Numbered from the stretch's first letter, positions 1 to 7,537 are shown. The stretch: 37,159 nucleotides of DNA from Candidatus Olsenella stercoravium (GCA_019116265.1 DXBZ01000163.1:1-37159), one strand, 5' to 3'. The notes: generated by a model not told the origin, from the letters alone. Numbers and translations are program-made.

Positions 1-455
1 GCAAGCGCGACCTGACCATAGTCACCAACTCCTGTCACATAATCGAGCACGCCGAGCAGTATCTCCCCGACGTCACGATCATGTCCACGGGCGGGGTCCT
101 CGCGCGTAAGTACCGTCACTACTACGGGCCGCTCGTGGGAGCGAGCCTGGCAGACATCTACCTGGATCAGGTGTTTCTCGGTGCCGACGGCTTCGAGCCG
201 AGCTTTGGCTTCCTCGCCGAGTACGAGCAGACTGCCTACGCGAAGGTGGAGTTCCTCAAGCACGCGCGGACCAAGATCGTGCTCATGGATTCGAGCAAGG
301 TCGGTGCCGGTCGCTCGTTCCTGCGCTTTGCCAAGCCTGACGACGTGGACGTCGTCATCATGGAGAAGGACCCGGAGGGCATGGTCTTTGAGGCCTGCAA
401 TCAGGCGGAGCGCAAGGTCCGGGTCGTCGAGGCTTTGAGCGACGATGGGCGGTAG
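1..455 (+). CDS. DeoR/GlpR-family sugar-responsive regulator, C-terminal part (5' end outside window)
   Basis: The reading frame is open from base 3 to the TAG at 453-455, so this is the end of a gene that begins before the window. The visible 150 residues are the phosphosugar-sensing domain of DeoR-type repressors: 'LTIVTNS', then 'GADGFEPSFGF' and the 'VLMDSSKVG' signature near the end, which is typical of this fold. The DNA-binding helix-turn-helix would lie upstream and is not seen. It overlaps the next gene by 11 bp, so the two are probably co-transcribed and possibly translationally coupled. Its 'DSSKVGA' motif is shared with the complete DeoR regulator at 3098-3868, so the region carries two DeoR paralogues. 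The ligand is unknown; a sugar phosphate is expected from the family. Confidence 0.88.
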   Translation, partial: KRDLTIVTNSCHIIEHAEQYLPDVTIMSTGGVLARKYRHYYGPLVGASLADIYLDQVFLGADGFEPSFGFLAEYEQTAYAKVEFLKHARTKIVLMDSSKVGAGRSFLRFAKPDDVDVVIMEKDPEGMVFEACNQAERKVRVVEALSDDGR

Positions 456-1428
456 CGGTCTGTGGCACCCATCGCCCGAGGCCCTCTCTGGGCTGCGGGG
501 CTGCGACCACATAGAGATGCGACCCGGCGGCCGCGAGGAGATCGTGGGTGGGATGGGGGAGGACTACCCCTACGCCCTCGTGCTCTCGCAGCACGATCGC
601 TACCAGAACCGCTCCGTACCCTGGCACTGGCACCAGGAGCTGGAACTCTTCTATGTGCTGGACGGCACCGTGGACTATGCGACCCCGCACGTGCACGTGA
701 CGCTGCCCGCGGGCGCGGCGGGACTCGTCAATGCCAACGTGCTCCACATGACACGCGCCACGGGTGGCTGCGAGGGGGTTAACCTGCTCATTCACATGCC
801 GAGGCCGCATCTTCTGGCCGAGCGTGGGAGCCTCATCTGGCGTCGCTATGTTGAGCCGCTTACGAGTGCGACCTCGGTGGAGTTGCTCTACGTGCTGCCC
901 GACGACGAGAGTGCGAGGATGCTGCGCTCCGATATGCAGGCTTCCTTCGACGTCGTGCTTGCGGGCGAGAAGGGCTGGGAGCTCGAGCTGCGCAACACGC
1001 TCGCCGAGGTGTGGCTTGACTTTGTGGGGCTTGCGGGCGAGCGCGTGGGGGAGGGCGCTGCGGCGATGCCATGCCAGCGAGACGAGCGTCTCAAGGCGAT
1101 GGTTGACTACGTGGGCCGCCACTACGACGAGCGAATCGGTGTGGCCCAGATCGCTGCCGCGGCGTTTGCGAGCGAGCGCGAGTGCTACCGCACGTTCCGG
1201 GAGTGTCTGGGCGTCACGCCGGGACAGTACCTGCGGGACTATCGCATCCAGCAGGCGTGCCGGATGCTCGCGCACACCACGCGCCCCATCTCGGCCGTTG
1301 CGGACATGGCGGGGATGGGCGGAGCTAGCCACTTCGGGCGGGAGTTCCGCGCCGCCATGGGGTGCACGCCGACGGAATACCGACGCAAATGGCAGGATTT
1401 TAATAGTTCACGGCAGAATGTGATATAG
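445..1428 (+). CDS. AraC-family transcriptional regulator with N-terminal cupin domain
   Basis: A 327-residue protein. Residues about 35-130 look like the AraC-type cupin sensor ('VPWHWHQELELFYVLDG', with the usual His-rich strand). Residues about 215-320 form the double helix-turn-helix DNA-binding domain ('YVGRHYDERIGVAQIAAAAF', 'TPGQYLRDYRIQQACRML', 'HFGREFRAAMGCTPTEYRR'). The family normally activates or represses adjacent carbohydrate genes on binding a small ligand. The ATG at 445 overlaps the upstream DeoR gene; later in-frame ATGs at 517 and 553 are also possible starts, because the first 25-35 residues are not conserved-looking. Neighbouring regulators and sugar genes suggest a role in carbohydrate control, but the target is not shown by the sequence. 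Confidence 0.87.
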   Translation: MGGSGLWHPSPEALSGLRGCDHIEMRPGGREEIVGGMGEDYPYALVLSQHDRYQNRSVPWHWHQELELFYVLDGTVDYATPHVHVTLPAGAAGLVNANVLHMTRATGGCEGVNLLIHMPRPHLLAERGSLIWRRYVEPLTSATSVELLYVLPDDESARMLRSDMQASFDVVLAGEKGWELELRNTLAEVWLDFVGLAGERVGEGAAAMPCQRDERLKAMVDYVGRHYDERIGVAQIAAAAFASERECYRTFRECLGVTPGQYLRDYRIQQACRMLAHTTRPISAVADMAGMGGASHFGREFRAAMGCTPTEYRRKWQDFNSSRQNVI

Positions 1429-1483
1429 CATCAGCTCTTTTCTCGCTGGAAAATGCCGATAAAGACAGTCGGCGGGAGGAACA

Positions 1484-1753
1484 ATGATGGCAGAAACAAG
1501 CTATGACCTAACCGTCTCTGAGCTGAGGGACCTTCGTGCGTGGCGCCTCCTGCTCATTGAGGCGTACGGAAGGGTCCACGGCCTCGACGAGCTTGCGTTC
1601 ACGCGGGCGATGCCGCTTGACGACGCCCTCTCCGCGCTCGGCCTGGGCGGGTCCGTCTGGGCGAGCGAGCACTGGCTCGAGCTGCGAAGCGCGCTCGAGG
1701 CTCCCGTCGAGATGCCCGCCCCTCTCGTGCCCTCGGTGCCTGAGGCGGCATAG
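1484..1753 (+). CDS. small hypothetical protein, 89 aa
   Basis: I do not recognise the family. A good ribosome-binding site (GGGAGGA at about 1474-1480) precedes two adjacent ATGs at 1484 and 1487, which supports real translation. The protein has no membrane segment or signal peptide. It is acidic, rich in Leu and Ala, with a probable helical N-terminal half and a Pro-rich tail. The sequence between AraC and this gene carries a weak hairpin (GCCGA at 1455-1459 with TCGGC at 1469-1473) that would sit against the ribosome-binding site. It is the last gene of this run and is followed by a strong terminator. Confidence 0.65.
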   Translation: MMAETSYDLTVSELRDLRAWRLLLIEAYGRVHGLDELAFTRAMPLDDALSALGLGGSVWASEHWLELRSALEAPVEMPAPLVPSVPEAA

Positions 1754-1798
1754 GGCAGACAACCCATTGCCCCGTCTGGCCGGACGCGGGGACAAAAG

Positions 1799-1834
1799 GG
1801 CGCCGGGACGCGAACCTCCTCGCGTCCCGGCGCC
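1799..1834. terminator. bidirectional hairpin between convergent genes
   Basis: A perfect 14-bp stem (GGCGCCGGGACGCG at 1799-1812 with its complement at 1821-1834) and an 8-base loop. It lies between the small gene ending at 1753 and the convergent aldolase gene ending at 1858. On the minus strand it is followed by CCTTTTGT, so it best serves the aldolase gene. The plus-strand tail is not U-rich. Confidence 0.75.
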
Positions 1835-1857
1835 GCTCGTTCGAATGCTGGGCTCGA

Positions 1858-2709
1858 CTATGCGCGACCCACGGATCCGAGGTTGTTCATGCGGACCTTG
1901 ACCAGCTCGGTGATCTCGGCCATGCCCGGCTTGGCCGGCTTCTTGGGATCAAAGGCACCGGGGTTCTCGGCCATGTAGCCCATGAAGCCGCGCATGTAGG
2001 CCTGGCGCAGCTCGGTGGCGTAGTTGACCTTGCAGATGCCGTTCTTGACGGCCTCGGCAACCTGCTCGTCGGGCACGCCGGAGGTGCCGTGGAGCACGAG
2101 CGGAACGTCGACGGCGGCGCGGATGGCCTTCACGACCTCCTGCTCGATGTGCGGCGTCTCGGTGTAGACGCCGTGCGCGGTGCCCACGCCGATGGCGAGC
2201 GAGGTGCAGCCGGTGCGCTCTACGAACTCGCGGGCCTCGTCGGGGTCGGTGTAGGGGTTCTCGCCCTCAACGGCCGGGCCGTCGTCCTCCTTGCCGCCGA
2301 CCTTGCCGAGCTCGGCCTCGACGGGCACGCCCATGGCGCGGCCGGCGTCGGCGACGAGCTTGGTGAGGGCGATGTTGTCCTCGAAGGTCTCGTGGGAGCC
2401 GTCGATCATGACGGAGGTGTAGCCCGTGCGCAGGGCCTGCATGCAGCGGTCATAGCCGTCGCCGTGGTCGAGGTGCAGGGCCACCGGCACGCTGGCGCGC
2501 TCGGCCGCGGCCTTGACCATGCCGTAGAAGTAGTCCAGGCCGGCAAACTTCACGGTGCCGGGCGTGGTCTGCATGATCACCGGGGACTTGGTCTCCTCGG
2601 CGGCCGCGAGCACGGCCATGACGAACTCGAGGCTCTCGATGTTGAAGGCGCCGACCGCGTAGTGGTTTGCCTGGGCGTCGAGAAGCATCTCCTTGGTGGT
2701 GACGAGCAT
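1858..2709 (-). CDS. class II ketose-bisphosphate aldolase (tagatose- or fructose-1,6-bisphosphate)
   Basis: A zinc-dependent class II aldolase that splits a ketose 1,6-bisphosphate into glyceraldehyde-3-phosphate and dihydroxyacetone phosphate. Visible motifs are 'ALHLDHGDGYDRC' (catalytic Asp and first zinc His), 'GTAHGVY' (second zinc His), 'LVLHGTSG' (third zinc His) and 'KVNYATELR' (phosphate binding). Length 283 aa fits the GatY/KbaY/FbaA family. I chose the ATG at 2709, six codons inside the longest frame, because GGAAGGGAG lies just upstream of it; the upstream TTG overlaps that site. The nearby PTS, AgaS, deacetylase and PfkB kinase favour tagatose-1,6-bisphosphate as substrate, but sequence by eye cannot separate this from a glycolytic fructose-bisphosphate aldolase. 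Confidence 0.92.
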   Translation of the reverse strand: MLVTTKEMLLDAQANHYAVGAFNIESLEFVMAVLAAAEETKSPVIMQTTPGTVKFAGLDYFYGMVKAAAERASVPVALHLDHGDGYDRCMQALRTGYTSVMIDGSHETFEDNIALTKLVADAGRAMGVPVEAELGKVGGKEDDGPAVEGENPYTDPDEAREFVERTGCTSLAIGVGTAHGVYTETPHIEQEVVKAIRAAVDVPLVLHGTSGVPDEQVAEAVKNGICKVNYATELRQAYMRGFMGYMAENPGAFDPKKPAKPGMAEITELVKVRMNNLGSVGRA

Positions 2710-2744
2710 CAAAACTCCCTTCCTCAAAACCTGCTGATGGCGTC

Positions 2745-2750
2745 ATTGTA
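2745..2750 (-). promoter_or_regulatory. possible -10 box (TACAAT) of the aldolase gene
   Basis: TACAAT on the minus strand, about 35 bases before the aldolase start codon. No convincing -35 hexamer is seen 16-18 bp upstream, so the call is tentative. Confidence 0.35.
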
Positions 2751-2856
2751 CGTTCGCGTGCCAGCGGTGGGGACCGTCGTATGCCGCGGGCGGCGCCGCG
2801 TGCGCGGCGGAAGGGAAAGCAAACGAAGGGCGTTTCGGAGCCTAGGGGTCGTCGTT

Positions 2857-2988
2857 GATTTTATCTGGGTACTTTTTTGGGGGACCGTCGAGTAGCCGGG
2901 CGGCTCGCCTCAGAAAACAAGCAGCTCAGAAGCTTGGACTACGACCGAGATACTTTTGGTATGCCTCAAAAAGTACCCAGATAAAATC
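2857..2988. repeat. 132-bp element with perfect 21-bp inverted ends
   Basis: Bases 2857-2877 are the exact reverse complement of 2968-2988, including the core TATCTGGGTACTTTTT. The 90-bp interior contains no gene. The ends are AT-rich against a GC-rich background. The element lies in the divergent interval between the aldolase (minus strand) and the DeoR regulator (plus strand). It could be a miniature inverted-repeat transposable element or a pair of distant operators for the adjacent DeoR protein. No target-site duplication is obvious at the flanks. Confidence 0.8.
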
Positions 2989-3097
2989 GATCGGTGTCCT
3001 CTTGTCAAAGAAAAAGCAAAGACAATGTGTTAGTTTGCTTCTAAAGAAAGTAAAGGAAACACATTTCATACACAACTGTCGAAAAGAGCGGCTCGCC

Positions 3098-3868
3098 ATG
3101 CCAGACATGTCCTCAGAGGAGCGCCGCGCCGCGATCCTCTCCATGCTCGACCGTGCCACCTCCGTGCAGGTCACGCAGCTTGCCGACGCCTTTGGCGTCA
3201 GTCGCGTGACCGCTCGCGCCGACCTCGACGCCCTTGCGCGCGACGGCAAGCTTCGCCGCACGCACGGTGGCGCGGTCTCGCTCTCCAAGACGCTCACGGT
3301 CTCGGTCCAGGAGCGGCGCATCAACGTCAACGTGGAGGCCAAGCGCGCGATCGCTCGGCTCGCCGCCCCGCTCGTGGAGGACGGCGACTCCGTGCTCGTG
3401 GACTCCGGCACCACCGCGCTCGAGTTCGTGCGCGCCATCTCCGGACGCGCGGGCGTCACCGTCGTGACCGACGACCTCACGATCGCGGACTACGTGGACC
3501 GCTCCGCCCCCTCGCTTGACGTGATCATGCTCGGCGGCAGCCTGCGAAAGGGCCATCGCTACACCGCCGGCCCGCTCGCCCTGCGCGCCCTCGAGGTGCT
3601 CCATCCGGACAAGGCGTTCGTCTCTCCGACCTCCTACGTGCCCGGCCGCGGCCTCATGACCAACAACCAGGACATGGCCGAGCTCAAGCGCGCGTTTCTG
3701 GCGTGCGCCGAGCGCACCTACGTGCTGCTGGACTCCTCTAAGGTCGGGGCGCCGGGGCTGCTTTGGTTTGGTACGCTCACCGACGTGGAGGCGCTCATCA
3801 CCGACGCCGACCCTGGCGAGTTCGTCCGGGCGGACGGCGAGGAACTGGGCTGTCGCATCATATATTAG
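3098..3868 (+). CDS. DeoR/GlpR-family transcriptional regulator (AgaR-like)
   Basis: Complete 256-aa regulator. Residues 5-60 form the DeoR helix-turn-helix ('RRAAILSMLDRATSVQVTQLADAFGVSRVTARADLDAL' spans it, followed by 'RRTHGGA'). Residues about 75-240 form the sugar-phosphate sensing domain ('VDSGTTALEFVRAI', 'VVTDDLTIADY', 'VLLDSSKVG'). The open frame runs further upstream to 2855, but that part reads through the inverted-repeat element and is not protein-like, so the ATG at 3098 is the start; its ribosome-binding site is weak. It lies divergent from the aldolase and directly before the HAD gene (21-bp gap). By analogy with AgaR it probably represses the galactosamine/tagatose genes here; this is inference from context. 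Confidence 0.9.
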   Translation: MPDMSSEERRAAILSMLDRATSVQVTQLADAFGVSRVTARADLDALARDGKLRRTHGGAVSLSKTLTVSVQERRINVNVEAKRAIARLAAPLVEDGDSVLVDSGTTALEFVRAISGRAGVTVVTDDLTIADYVDRSAPSLDVIMLGGSLRKGHRYTAGPLALRALEVLHPDKAFVSPTSYVPGRGLMTNNQDMAELKRAFLACAERTYVLLDSSKVGAPGLLWFGTLTDVEALITDADPGEFVRADGEELGCRIIY

Positions 3869-3889
3869 GGGCGTTTTGAGGGAGGCATC

Positions 3890-4705
3890 GTGGCGATAAA
3901 GCTTATCCTGACCGACATAGACGGGACCGTTCTGCCGCGGGGCCAGAAGGTCGTCTCGCGGCGGACAATCGCGGCGATTCACGCGGCGCTGGATGCGGGG
4001 CTGGTCGTGGGTCCGGCAAGCGGGCGCGGCTTTGCCTGGATTCCGGCCTTCTTTGGAGGCGACGACGCCTGCTGCGCGACGGCGCTCGCAACCAACGGCA
4101 TGCAGATCTACGTGTCCGGTGAGAAGGTCATGGAGCAGACGCTTCCCGCCGCCGCGCTGGAGCGCGTGCGCGCGATCACGGCCGAGACGCCCGGGGCCGG
4201 ACTCGTATGCTTTGACGACATGGTGCCGCTCGTGGCATCAGGCACGCGTGGGGATCTTACCCGCGCCTTCCCCGCGTATGGCGAGAAGTGCGTGGAGCTG
4301 GGCCGTCTCCCGGACTTTGCGGTGGTGAAGGCCAACGTCTTCTTCGGCGGGGACGAGGCCGGCATGGCCGAGCTCGTCGCGCGCCTCAACGCCGAGGTGG
4401 GCGCCCTCGACGTGGACCGCGCCATGCCCACCTACTCCAACATCATGCCGCGTGGCTGGAACAAGGGGGCGGCCGTGAGGTGGCTCGCCGATCACATGGG
4501 CGTGGGCTTGGATGAGGTCGTGGTCTTCGGGGACGCCGACAACGACCTGCCCATGTTCGCCGCCGTTCCCAACTCCGTGGCCGTTTCGGGCGCCTCTCCC
4601 GAGGCGGCTGCGGCGGCGTGCTGGCACATCGGCGCCTGCGAGGACGATGCCGTGGCCGCAGCCATCGGGGCTCTCGCGCGCGGCGAGTGGCCGTTCTCGC
4701 GATGA
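3890..4705 (+). CDS. HAD-superfamily (Cof-type) phosphatase
   Basis: A 271-aa Cof/IIB-type haloacid dehalogenase-like hydrolase. Motif I is 'LTDIDGT' (nucleophile and acid/base Asp), motif II 'PASGR', motif III Lys in 'GWNKGAAV', and motif IV 'VFGDADNDLPMF'. These enzymes remove phosphate from sugar phosphates or related metabolites. The GTG start at 3890 is preceded by GAGGGAGG at a normal distance. It follows the DeoR gene closely and is likely co-transcribed with it; the physiological substrate is unknown. A plausible role is relief of sugar-phosphate stress. Its stop codon lies inside the bidirectional terminator at 4702-4733. Confidence 0.87.
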   Translation: MAIKLILTDIDGTVLPRGQKVVSRRTIAAIHAALDAGLVVGPASGRGFAWIPAFFGGDDACCATALATNGMQIYVSGEKVMEQTLPAAALERVRAITAETPGAGLVCFDDMVPLVASGTRGDLTRAFPAYGEKCVELGRLPDFAVVKANVFFGGDEAGMAELVARLNAEVGALDVDRAMPTYSNIMPRGWNKGAAVRWLADHMGVGLDEVVVFGDADNDLPMFAAVPNSVAVSGASPEAAAAACWHIGACEDDAVAAAIGALARGEWPFSR

Positions 4706-4733
4706 CGAAAAGGGGCGCAGCCCCTCTTCGTCA
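4702..4733. terminator. bidirectional terminator between HAD phosphatase and PfkB kinase genes
   Basis: ATGACGAA-A-AGGGGC (4702-4716) pairs with GCCCCT-C-TTCGTCAT (4720-4734 region), with one mismatch and a 3-base loop. It overlaps the stop codon of the HAD gene and abuts the stop codon of the convergent kinase gene, so one structure ends both transcripts. Confidence 0.75.
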
Positions 4734-5669
4734 TTACGCCACGCGCTCCACGCTGGTCTGGGAGCGGAGCTCGTCGGCGACGGCCATGTCGAAGTGGCCG
4801 GTGCTGGCGGAGAGGCAGTTGGCACTCGCGCAGCTCATGGCGTAGGCGAGCTGCTCCTCCGCGCTCATGCCGCGCGCGATCGCGACGGCAAAGGCGCCGA
4901 CCATCGTGTCGCCGGAACCCACGGGGTTCACTACGTCGATCTTGGGCGCACGGCCGCGGAAAACACCCTCGTCGCAGGCCATGACGGAACCGTCGCCGCC
5001 GAGCGAGACCACGACCTTCTCGATGCCGCACTTCTCGTGCACCTCGCGCGCGGCGGCGATGATCTCGTCGATGGACTCGGGCTTGCGGCCCAGGATGGCC
5101 TGGATCTCGTCGGTGTTGGGCTTGATCATGGTGGGGCGGGCCTCGAGGCTGTTCACGAGGAGCGTGCCGGAGGTGTCGAGAATGGCCGGCTTGCCCGCCG
5201 CGCGCACGGCGCTCACAAGCTCGCGGTAGATGTTCACGCCAGCGCCTGCCGGGACGCTGCCGTTGAAGGTCACGACGTCGGCCTGCTCGGCGATCTCGCC
5301 GACCTTGGCGCGCATCACCGCGACCTCCTCGCTGCCAACGGGACGACCCGGCTCCAGAAACTCGGTCGAGCGACCGTTGGGCTCGAGCACGTTGACGCAG
5401 CAGCGGGTCTCGGCCTTGACGTGGACGAAGTCGTGCTCGATGCCGTCGGCGTCGAGCAGCTCGCAGAGAAGGCGGCCGTTGTTGCCGCCCACAAAGCCGG
5501 TTGCCACGACGCGCTCGCCGCAGGTGGCAACGGCGCGCGCGGCGTTCAGGCCCTTGCCGCCGGCGTTGTCGATGCAGGTCTCGACGCGCATGACGGTTCC
5601 GTCGACGAGCGGGCAAGCGAGCTGGTAGGCCTTGTCGATGGAGGCGTTGAGCGTGACGGTGGAGATCAT
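4734..5669 (-). CDS. PfkB-family sugar-phosphate kinase (tagatose-6-phosphate / fructose-1-phosphate kinase type)
   Basis: A 311-aa ribokinase-fold kinase of the FruK/LacC branch. Signatures are 'NAGGKGLNAARAVA' (substrate binding) near residue 40 and 'NPVGSGDTMVGAFA' (anion hole and catalytic Asp) near residue 255. It uses ATP to phosphorylate a ketose monophosphate at C1 or C6. The start is the ATG at 5669 because AAGGAGT lies 8 bases upstream; the frame continues to 5825 but that part is non-coding in character. With the aldolase and AgaS in the same region, tagatose-6-phosphate to tagatose-1,6-bisphosphate is the likely reaction. FruK activity on fructose-1-phosphate cannot be excluded from sequence alone. 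Confidence 0.9.
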   Translation of the reverse strand: MISTVTLNASIDKAYQLACPLVDGTVMRVETCIDNAGGKGLNAARAVATCGERVVATGFVGGNNGRLLCELLDADGIEHDFVHVKAETRCCVNVLEPNGRSTEFLEPGRPVGSEEVAVMRAKVGEIAEQADVVTFNGSVPAGAGVNIYRELVSAVRAAGKPAILDTSGTLLVNSLEARPTMIKPNTDEIQAILGRKPESIDEIIAAAREVHEKCGIEKVVVSLGGDGSVMACDEGVFRGRAPKIDVVNPVGSGDTMVGAFAVAIARGMSAEEQLAYAMSCASANCLSASTGHFDMAVADELRSQTSVERVA

Positions 5670-5838
5670 GGGGACTCCTTCTGTCTGTGAGTGGGGGACG
5701 CGAGGCTTCCCAAGAATCTTATCTTCCGCGCGAAGTTGTGGCGCGCGAGAAAAAGGGAACGTTCTCAGTTTCGATTGCTTGCGTTTCAGAGTTTTCTCGC
5801 GCCGCCGCGCGGGGGCGCGGGTCACGACAGTCCAAAAC

Positions 5839-5857
5839 GTTTCACGCCGCGTGAAAC
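5839..5857. promoter_or_regulatory. 19-bp palindromic operator candidate
   Basis: GTTTCACGCCGCGTGAAAC is a perfect palindrome around a central C, about 170 bp upstream of the kinase start and 330 bp upstream of the PTS operon. The plus strand between 5766 and 5845 also has several TTTC repeats, a pattern bound by DeoR-type regulators such as AgaR. The half sites resemble chromosomal parS, but the spacing differs. Confidence 0.55.
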
Positions 5858-6187
5858 AATTCGCAGCTCAGGGAAATAGCCAATCGTGCAAGGTACTCAG
5901 AAATTAATACCAGTGAAAGAAAAATGTGAAGAGCTGAAACATAAGAAGAACAAAGAGAAATAGAGCAAAAAGATTCATGGGGGTACATTTGAGCAAAATA
6001 ATTGCCCGGAAAATCAGCAGTTAAATGGCTAAATTTACCGTGAACGGTAGGAATGGGACGATAAGCGGCGTATCTATCACGTTTGCAGAAATCGTGGAGA
6101 GAAAGTGTGCGAAATCGGCTAGAGTGGGTTAACAAGGCTTATGGTAGTAACCAGTTGACTGAAGCAGCCTGAACAAAGGAGCGCGCA
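5858..6187. other. AT-rich non-coding interval upstream of the PTS operon
   Basis: About 330 bases with visibly lower GC than either side and no credible gene. It contains a 14-bp interrupted palindrome (TACCGT-GA-ACGGTA, 6036-6049) and the TGGT-N4-ACCA site described separately. A minus-strand open frame across 5842-6135 lacks a ribosome-binding site and has no recognisable protein character. The PTS promoter must lie here, but I cannot pick hexamers with confidence. Confidence 0.6.
6142..6153. promoter_or_regulatory. candidate GntR/UTRA (NagR/DasR-type) operator
   Basis: TGGTAGTAACCA has the TGGT-N4-ACCA layout of NagR/DasR operators (DasR-like core TGGTCTAGACCA). It lies 34 bp before the PTS EIIA start, just upstream of its ribosome-binding site. 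A GntR/UTRA regulator is encoded within the same operon at 9579-10307, so autoregulation through this site is likely. This is inferred from motif shape only. Confidence 0.5.
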
Positions 6188-6622
6188 ATGGTCGGATGCA
6201 TCCTCACGGGTCATGGCATCTTCGCCGAAGGCGTCGGTGCGGCTCTCGAGATGGTCGGAGGTCCGCAGCAGGACTTTGCCGTCGTCACCTTCCTTGAGGA
6301 GGAGGCGGGCGAGTACCCTGCCAAGATTTCCGGTGCCATTGTCGACATGGCCGAGAAGTGCGGCGAGGTCGTCGTCTTCTGCGACCTCATGGGGGGCACC
6401 CCGTTCAACCAGTCCATGATGGCGGGCGCCACCATTCCGGGCGTTCGCGTGGTCACGGGCGTCAACCTGCCCATGCTGCTCGAGTGCATGTCCATGCGCA
6501 CCGACGCCACCACTGCCGAGGAGCTCGTCCAGACGGCCGTCGAGATCGGGCAGATGGGCATTGCCGCCCCGGTCCTGGAGGCTGCCGCAGACGACGAGCC
6601 CGAGGACGGTGACGGGATCTAA
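6188..6622 (+). CDS. agaF: PTS mannose-family EIIA component (GalNAc/galactosamine type)
   Basis: 144-aa cytosolic EIIA of the mannose (Man) PTS family. The phosphorylated His is visible at residue 9 in 'ILTGHGIFAEG', and 'CDLMGGTPFNQS' is the conserved central motif. It receives phosphate from HPr and passes it to EIIB. The start ATG at 6188 follows AAAGGAG. It is the first gene of the PTS run and overlaps the next gene by one base (TAATG). The C-terminal 20 residues are acidic and probably disordered. The symbol is by analogy with aga operons; the transported sugar is inferred from the downstream agaS and deacetylase genes. Confidence 0.88.
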   Translation: MVGCILTGHGIFAEGVGAALEMVGGPQQDFAVVTFLEEEAGEYPAKISGAIVDMAEKCGEVVVFCDLMGGTPFNQSMMAGATIPGVRVVTGVNLPMLLECMSMRTDATTAEELVQTAVEIGQMGIAAPVLEAAADDEPEDGDGI

Positions 6623-6906
6623 TGCCGGAGAACTTCCTCGACAACGTCCTGGCGTCCTCCGTCGTCCTTCTCGCGTTCCTCGTCCTCATGGGACTCGTGT
6701 TCACGATTTGGTCGTACCTCAAGATGCGCAAGAAGCGGCAGTACTTCGAGAAGGTGCACAAGGAGCTCGCCCCTGGCCAGGAGGTCATGTTCGGCGGCGG
6801 AATCTTCGGCACCGTCAAGGAGGTCAACGGCGATCGCGTGGCGGTCAAGGTTCGCTCCGGCGCCACGCTCGACGTCTCGCGCTACGCGATCCAGGAGATC
6901 GACTAA
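6622..6906 (+). CDS. YajC-like small membrane protein inside the PTS operon
   Basis: 94 residues with one N-terminal membrane helix (about 11-31, 'SSVVLLAFLVLMGLVFTIWS'), a basic stop-transfer 'KMRKKRQYF', then a small soluble domain with 'LAPGQEVMFGGGIFGTVKEV' and 'VRSGATLDVSRYAI'. This is the layout and signature of YajC, the accessory subunit of the Sec-SecDF translocase. The start codon overlaps the EIIA stop by one base, so it is translated with the PTS. YajC-like genes within mannose-family PTS operons are known in streptococci, so this is probably a PTS-dedicated paralogue that aids membrane insertion or stability of EIIC/EIID, rather than the housekeeping Sec protein. Confidence 0.85.
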   Translation: MPENFLDNVLASSVVLLAFLVLMGLVFTIWSYLKMRKKRQYFEKVHKELAPGQEVMFGGGIFGTVKEVNGDRVAVKVRSGATLDVSRYAIQEID

Positions 6907-6990
6907 TCGACCTAGGCGGTTCCGCGGAGGGGAACGACCCTTCGCGTTTACAAGACTCGGCACAAGTGAAGGCAAGAGAAAGGGATAAAG

Positions 6991-7473
6991 ATGGCAGAGC
7001 CCAATATTCTCCTCACCCGCATCGACAACCGTCTCATTCACGGCCAGGTTGCCACCCAGTGGAACTCCACGATCGGCGCCAACCTGATTCTCGTTGCCAA
7101 CGACGAGGTCTCCACCAACACCATGCGTCAGAACCTCATGAAGATGGCTGCCCCTACCGGCGTCGCCACCAGGTTCTTCTCGCTCCAGCACACCATTGAG
7201 ATCATCGGCAAGGCCTCGCCCAAGCAGAAGATCTTCATTATCTGTGAGAACCCTGAAGATGTGCTCACGCTCGTCAAGGGCGGCGTGCCCATCAAGAAGG
7301 TCAACATAGGCAACATGCACATGGCTGAGGGAAAGCGTCAGGTCGCCACTTCGGTCGCTGTGAGCGACGAGGATGTTGCCGCTTTCCGCGAGCTTCAGGA
7401 AAGGGGGGTCGAGCTGGAGATCAGGCGTGTCCCGAGTACGCCGGTCGAGGACGTCAACAAGCTTTTCTCGTAA
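6991..7473 (+). CDS. agaV: PTS mannose-family EIIB component
   Basis: 160-aa EIIB of the mannose PTS family. The phosphoryl-accepting His is residue 17 in 'TRIDNRLIHGQVATQW', the family's hallmark. It carries phosphate from EIIA to the incoming sugar bound by EIIC/EIID in the membrane. The ATG at 6991 follows GAAAGGG. An 84-bp gap separates it from the YajC-like gene. The AgaV/AgaB name is by analogy; mannose, sorbose and GalNAc EIIB proteins are close relatives, so specificity rests on gene context. Confidence 0.9.
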   Translation: MAEPNILLTRIDNRLIHGQVATQWNSTIGANLILVANDEVSTNTMRQNLMKMAAPTGVATRFFSLQHTIEIIGKASPKQKIFIICENPEDVLTLVKGGVPIKKVNIGNMHMAEGKRQVATSVAVSDEDVAAFRELQERGVELEIRRVPSTPVEDVNKLFS

Positions 7474-7491
7474 GCGACCACAGGGTTCTTG

Positions 7492-7537
7492 GTGCGCGGC
7501 GTGGCCGCGCACGAAAACGTAGCGTCTTTATAAAGAC
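7492..7537 (+). promoter_or_regulatory. two intercistronic hairpins between EIIB and EIIC genes
   Basis: First hairpin: GTGCGCGGC (7492-7500), loop GTG, GCCGCGCAC (7504-7512), a perfect 9-bp stem with no U-run after it. Second: GTCTTTATAAAGAC (7524-7537), a perfect 14-bp palindrome just before the ribosome-binding site of EIIC. They may stabilise or process mRNA to set the ratio of soluble to membrane PTS parts; the palindrome could also be an operator. Confidence 0.55.

Noticed and set aside
2926..3480. 184-codon minus-strand frame covering the inverted-repeat element and start of the DeoR gene
   Set aside because: Antisense to a clear helix-turn-helix domain, and its end simply reads the inverted-repeat DNA.
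5839..5857. Chromosomal parS site
   Set aside because: The half sites GTTTCAC and GTGAAAC fit parS, but they are separated by five bases, whereas parS has them adjacent. A regulator operator is more likely.
5842..6135. 97-codon minus-strand frame in the AT-rich region
   Set aside because: No ribosome-binding site, no recognisable motif, and it spans operator-like palindromes upstream of the PTS operon.
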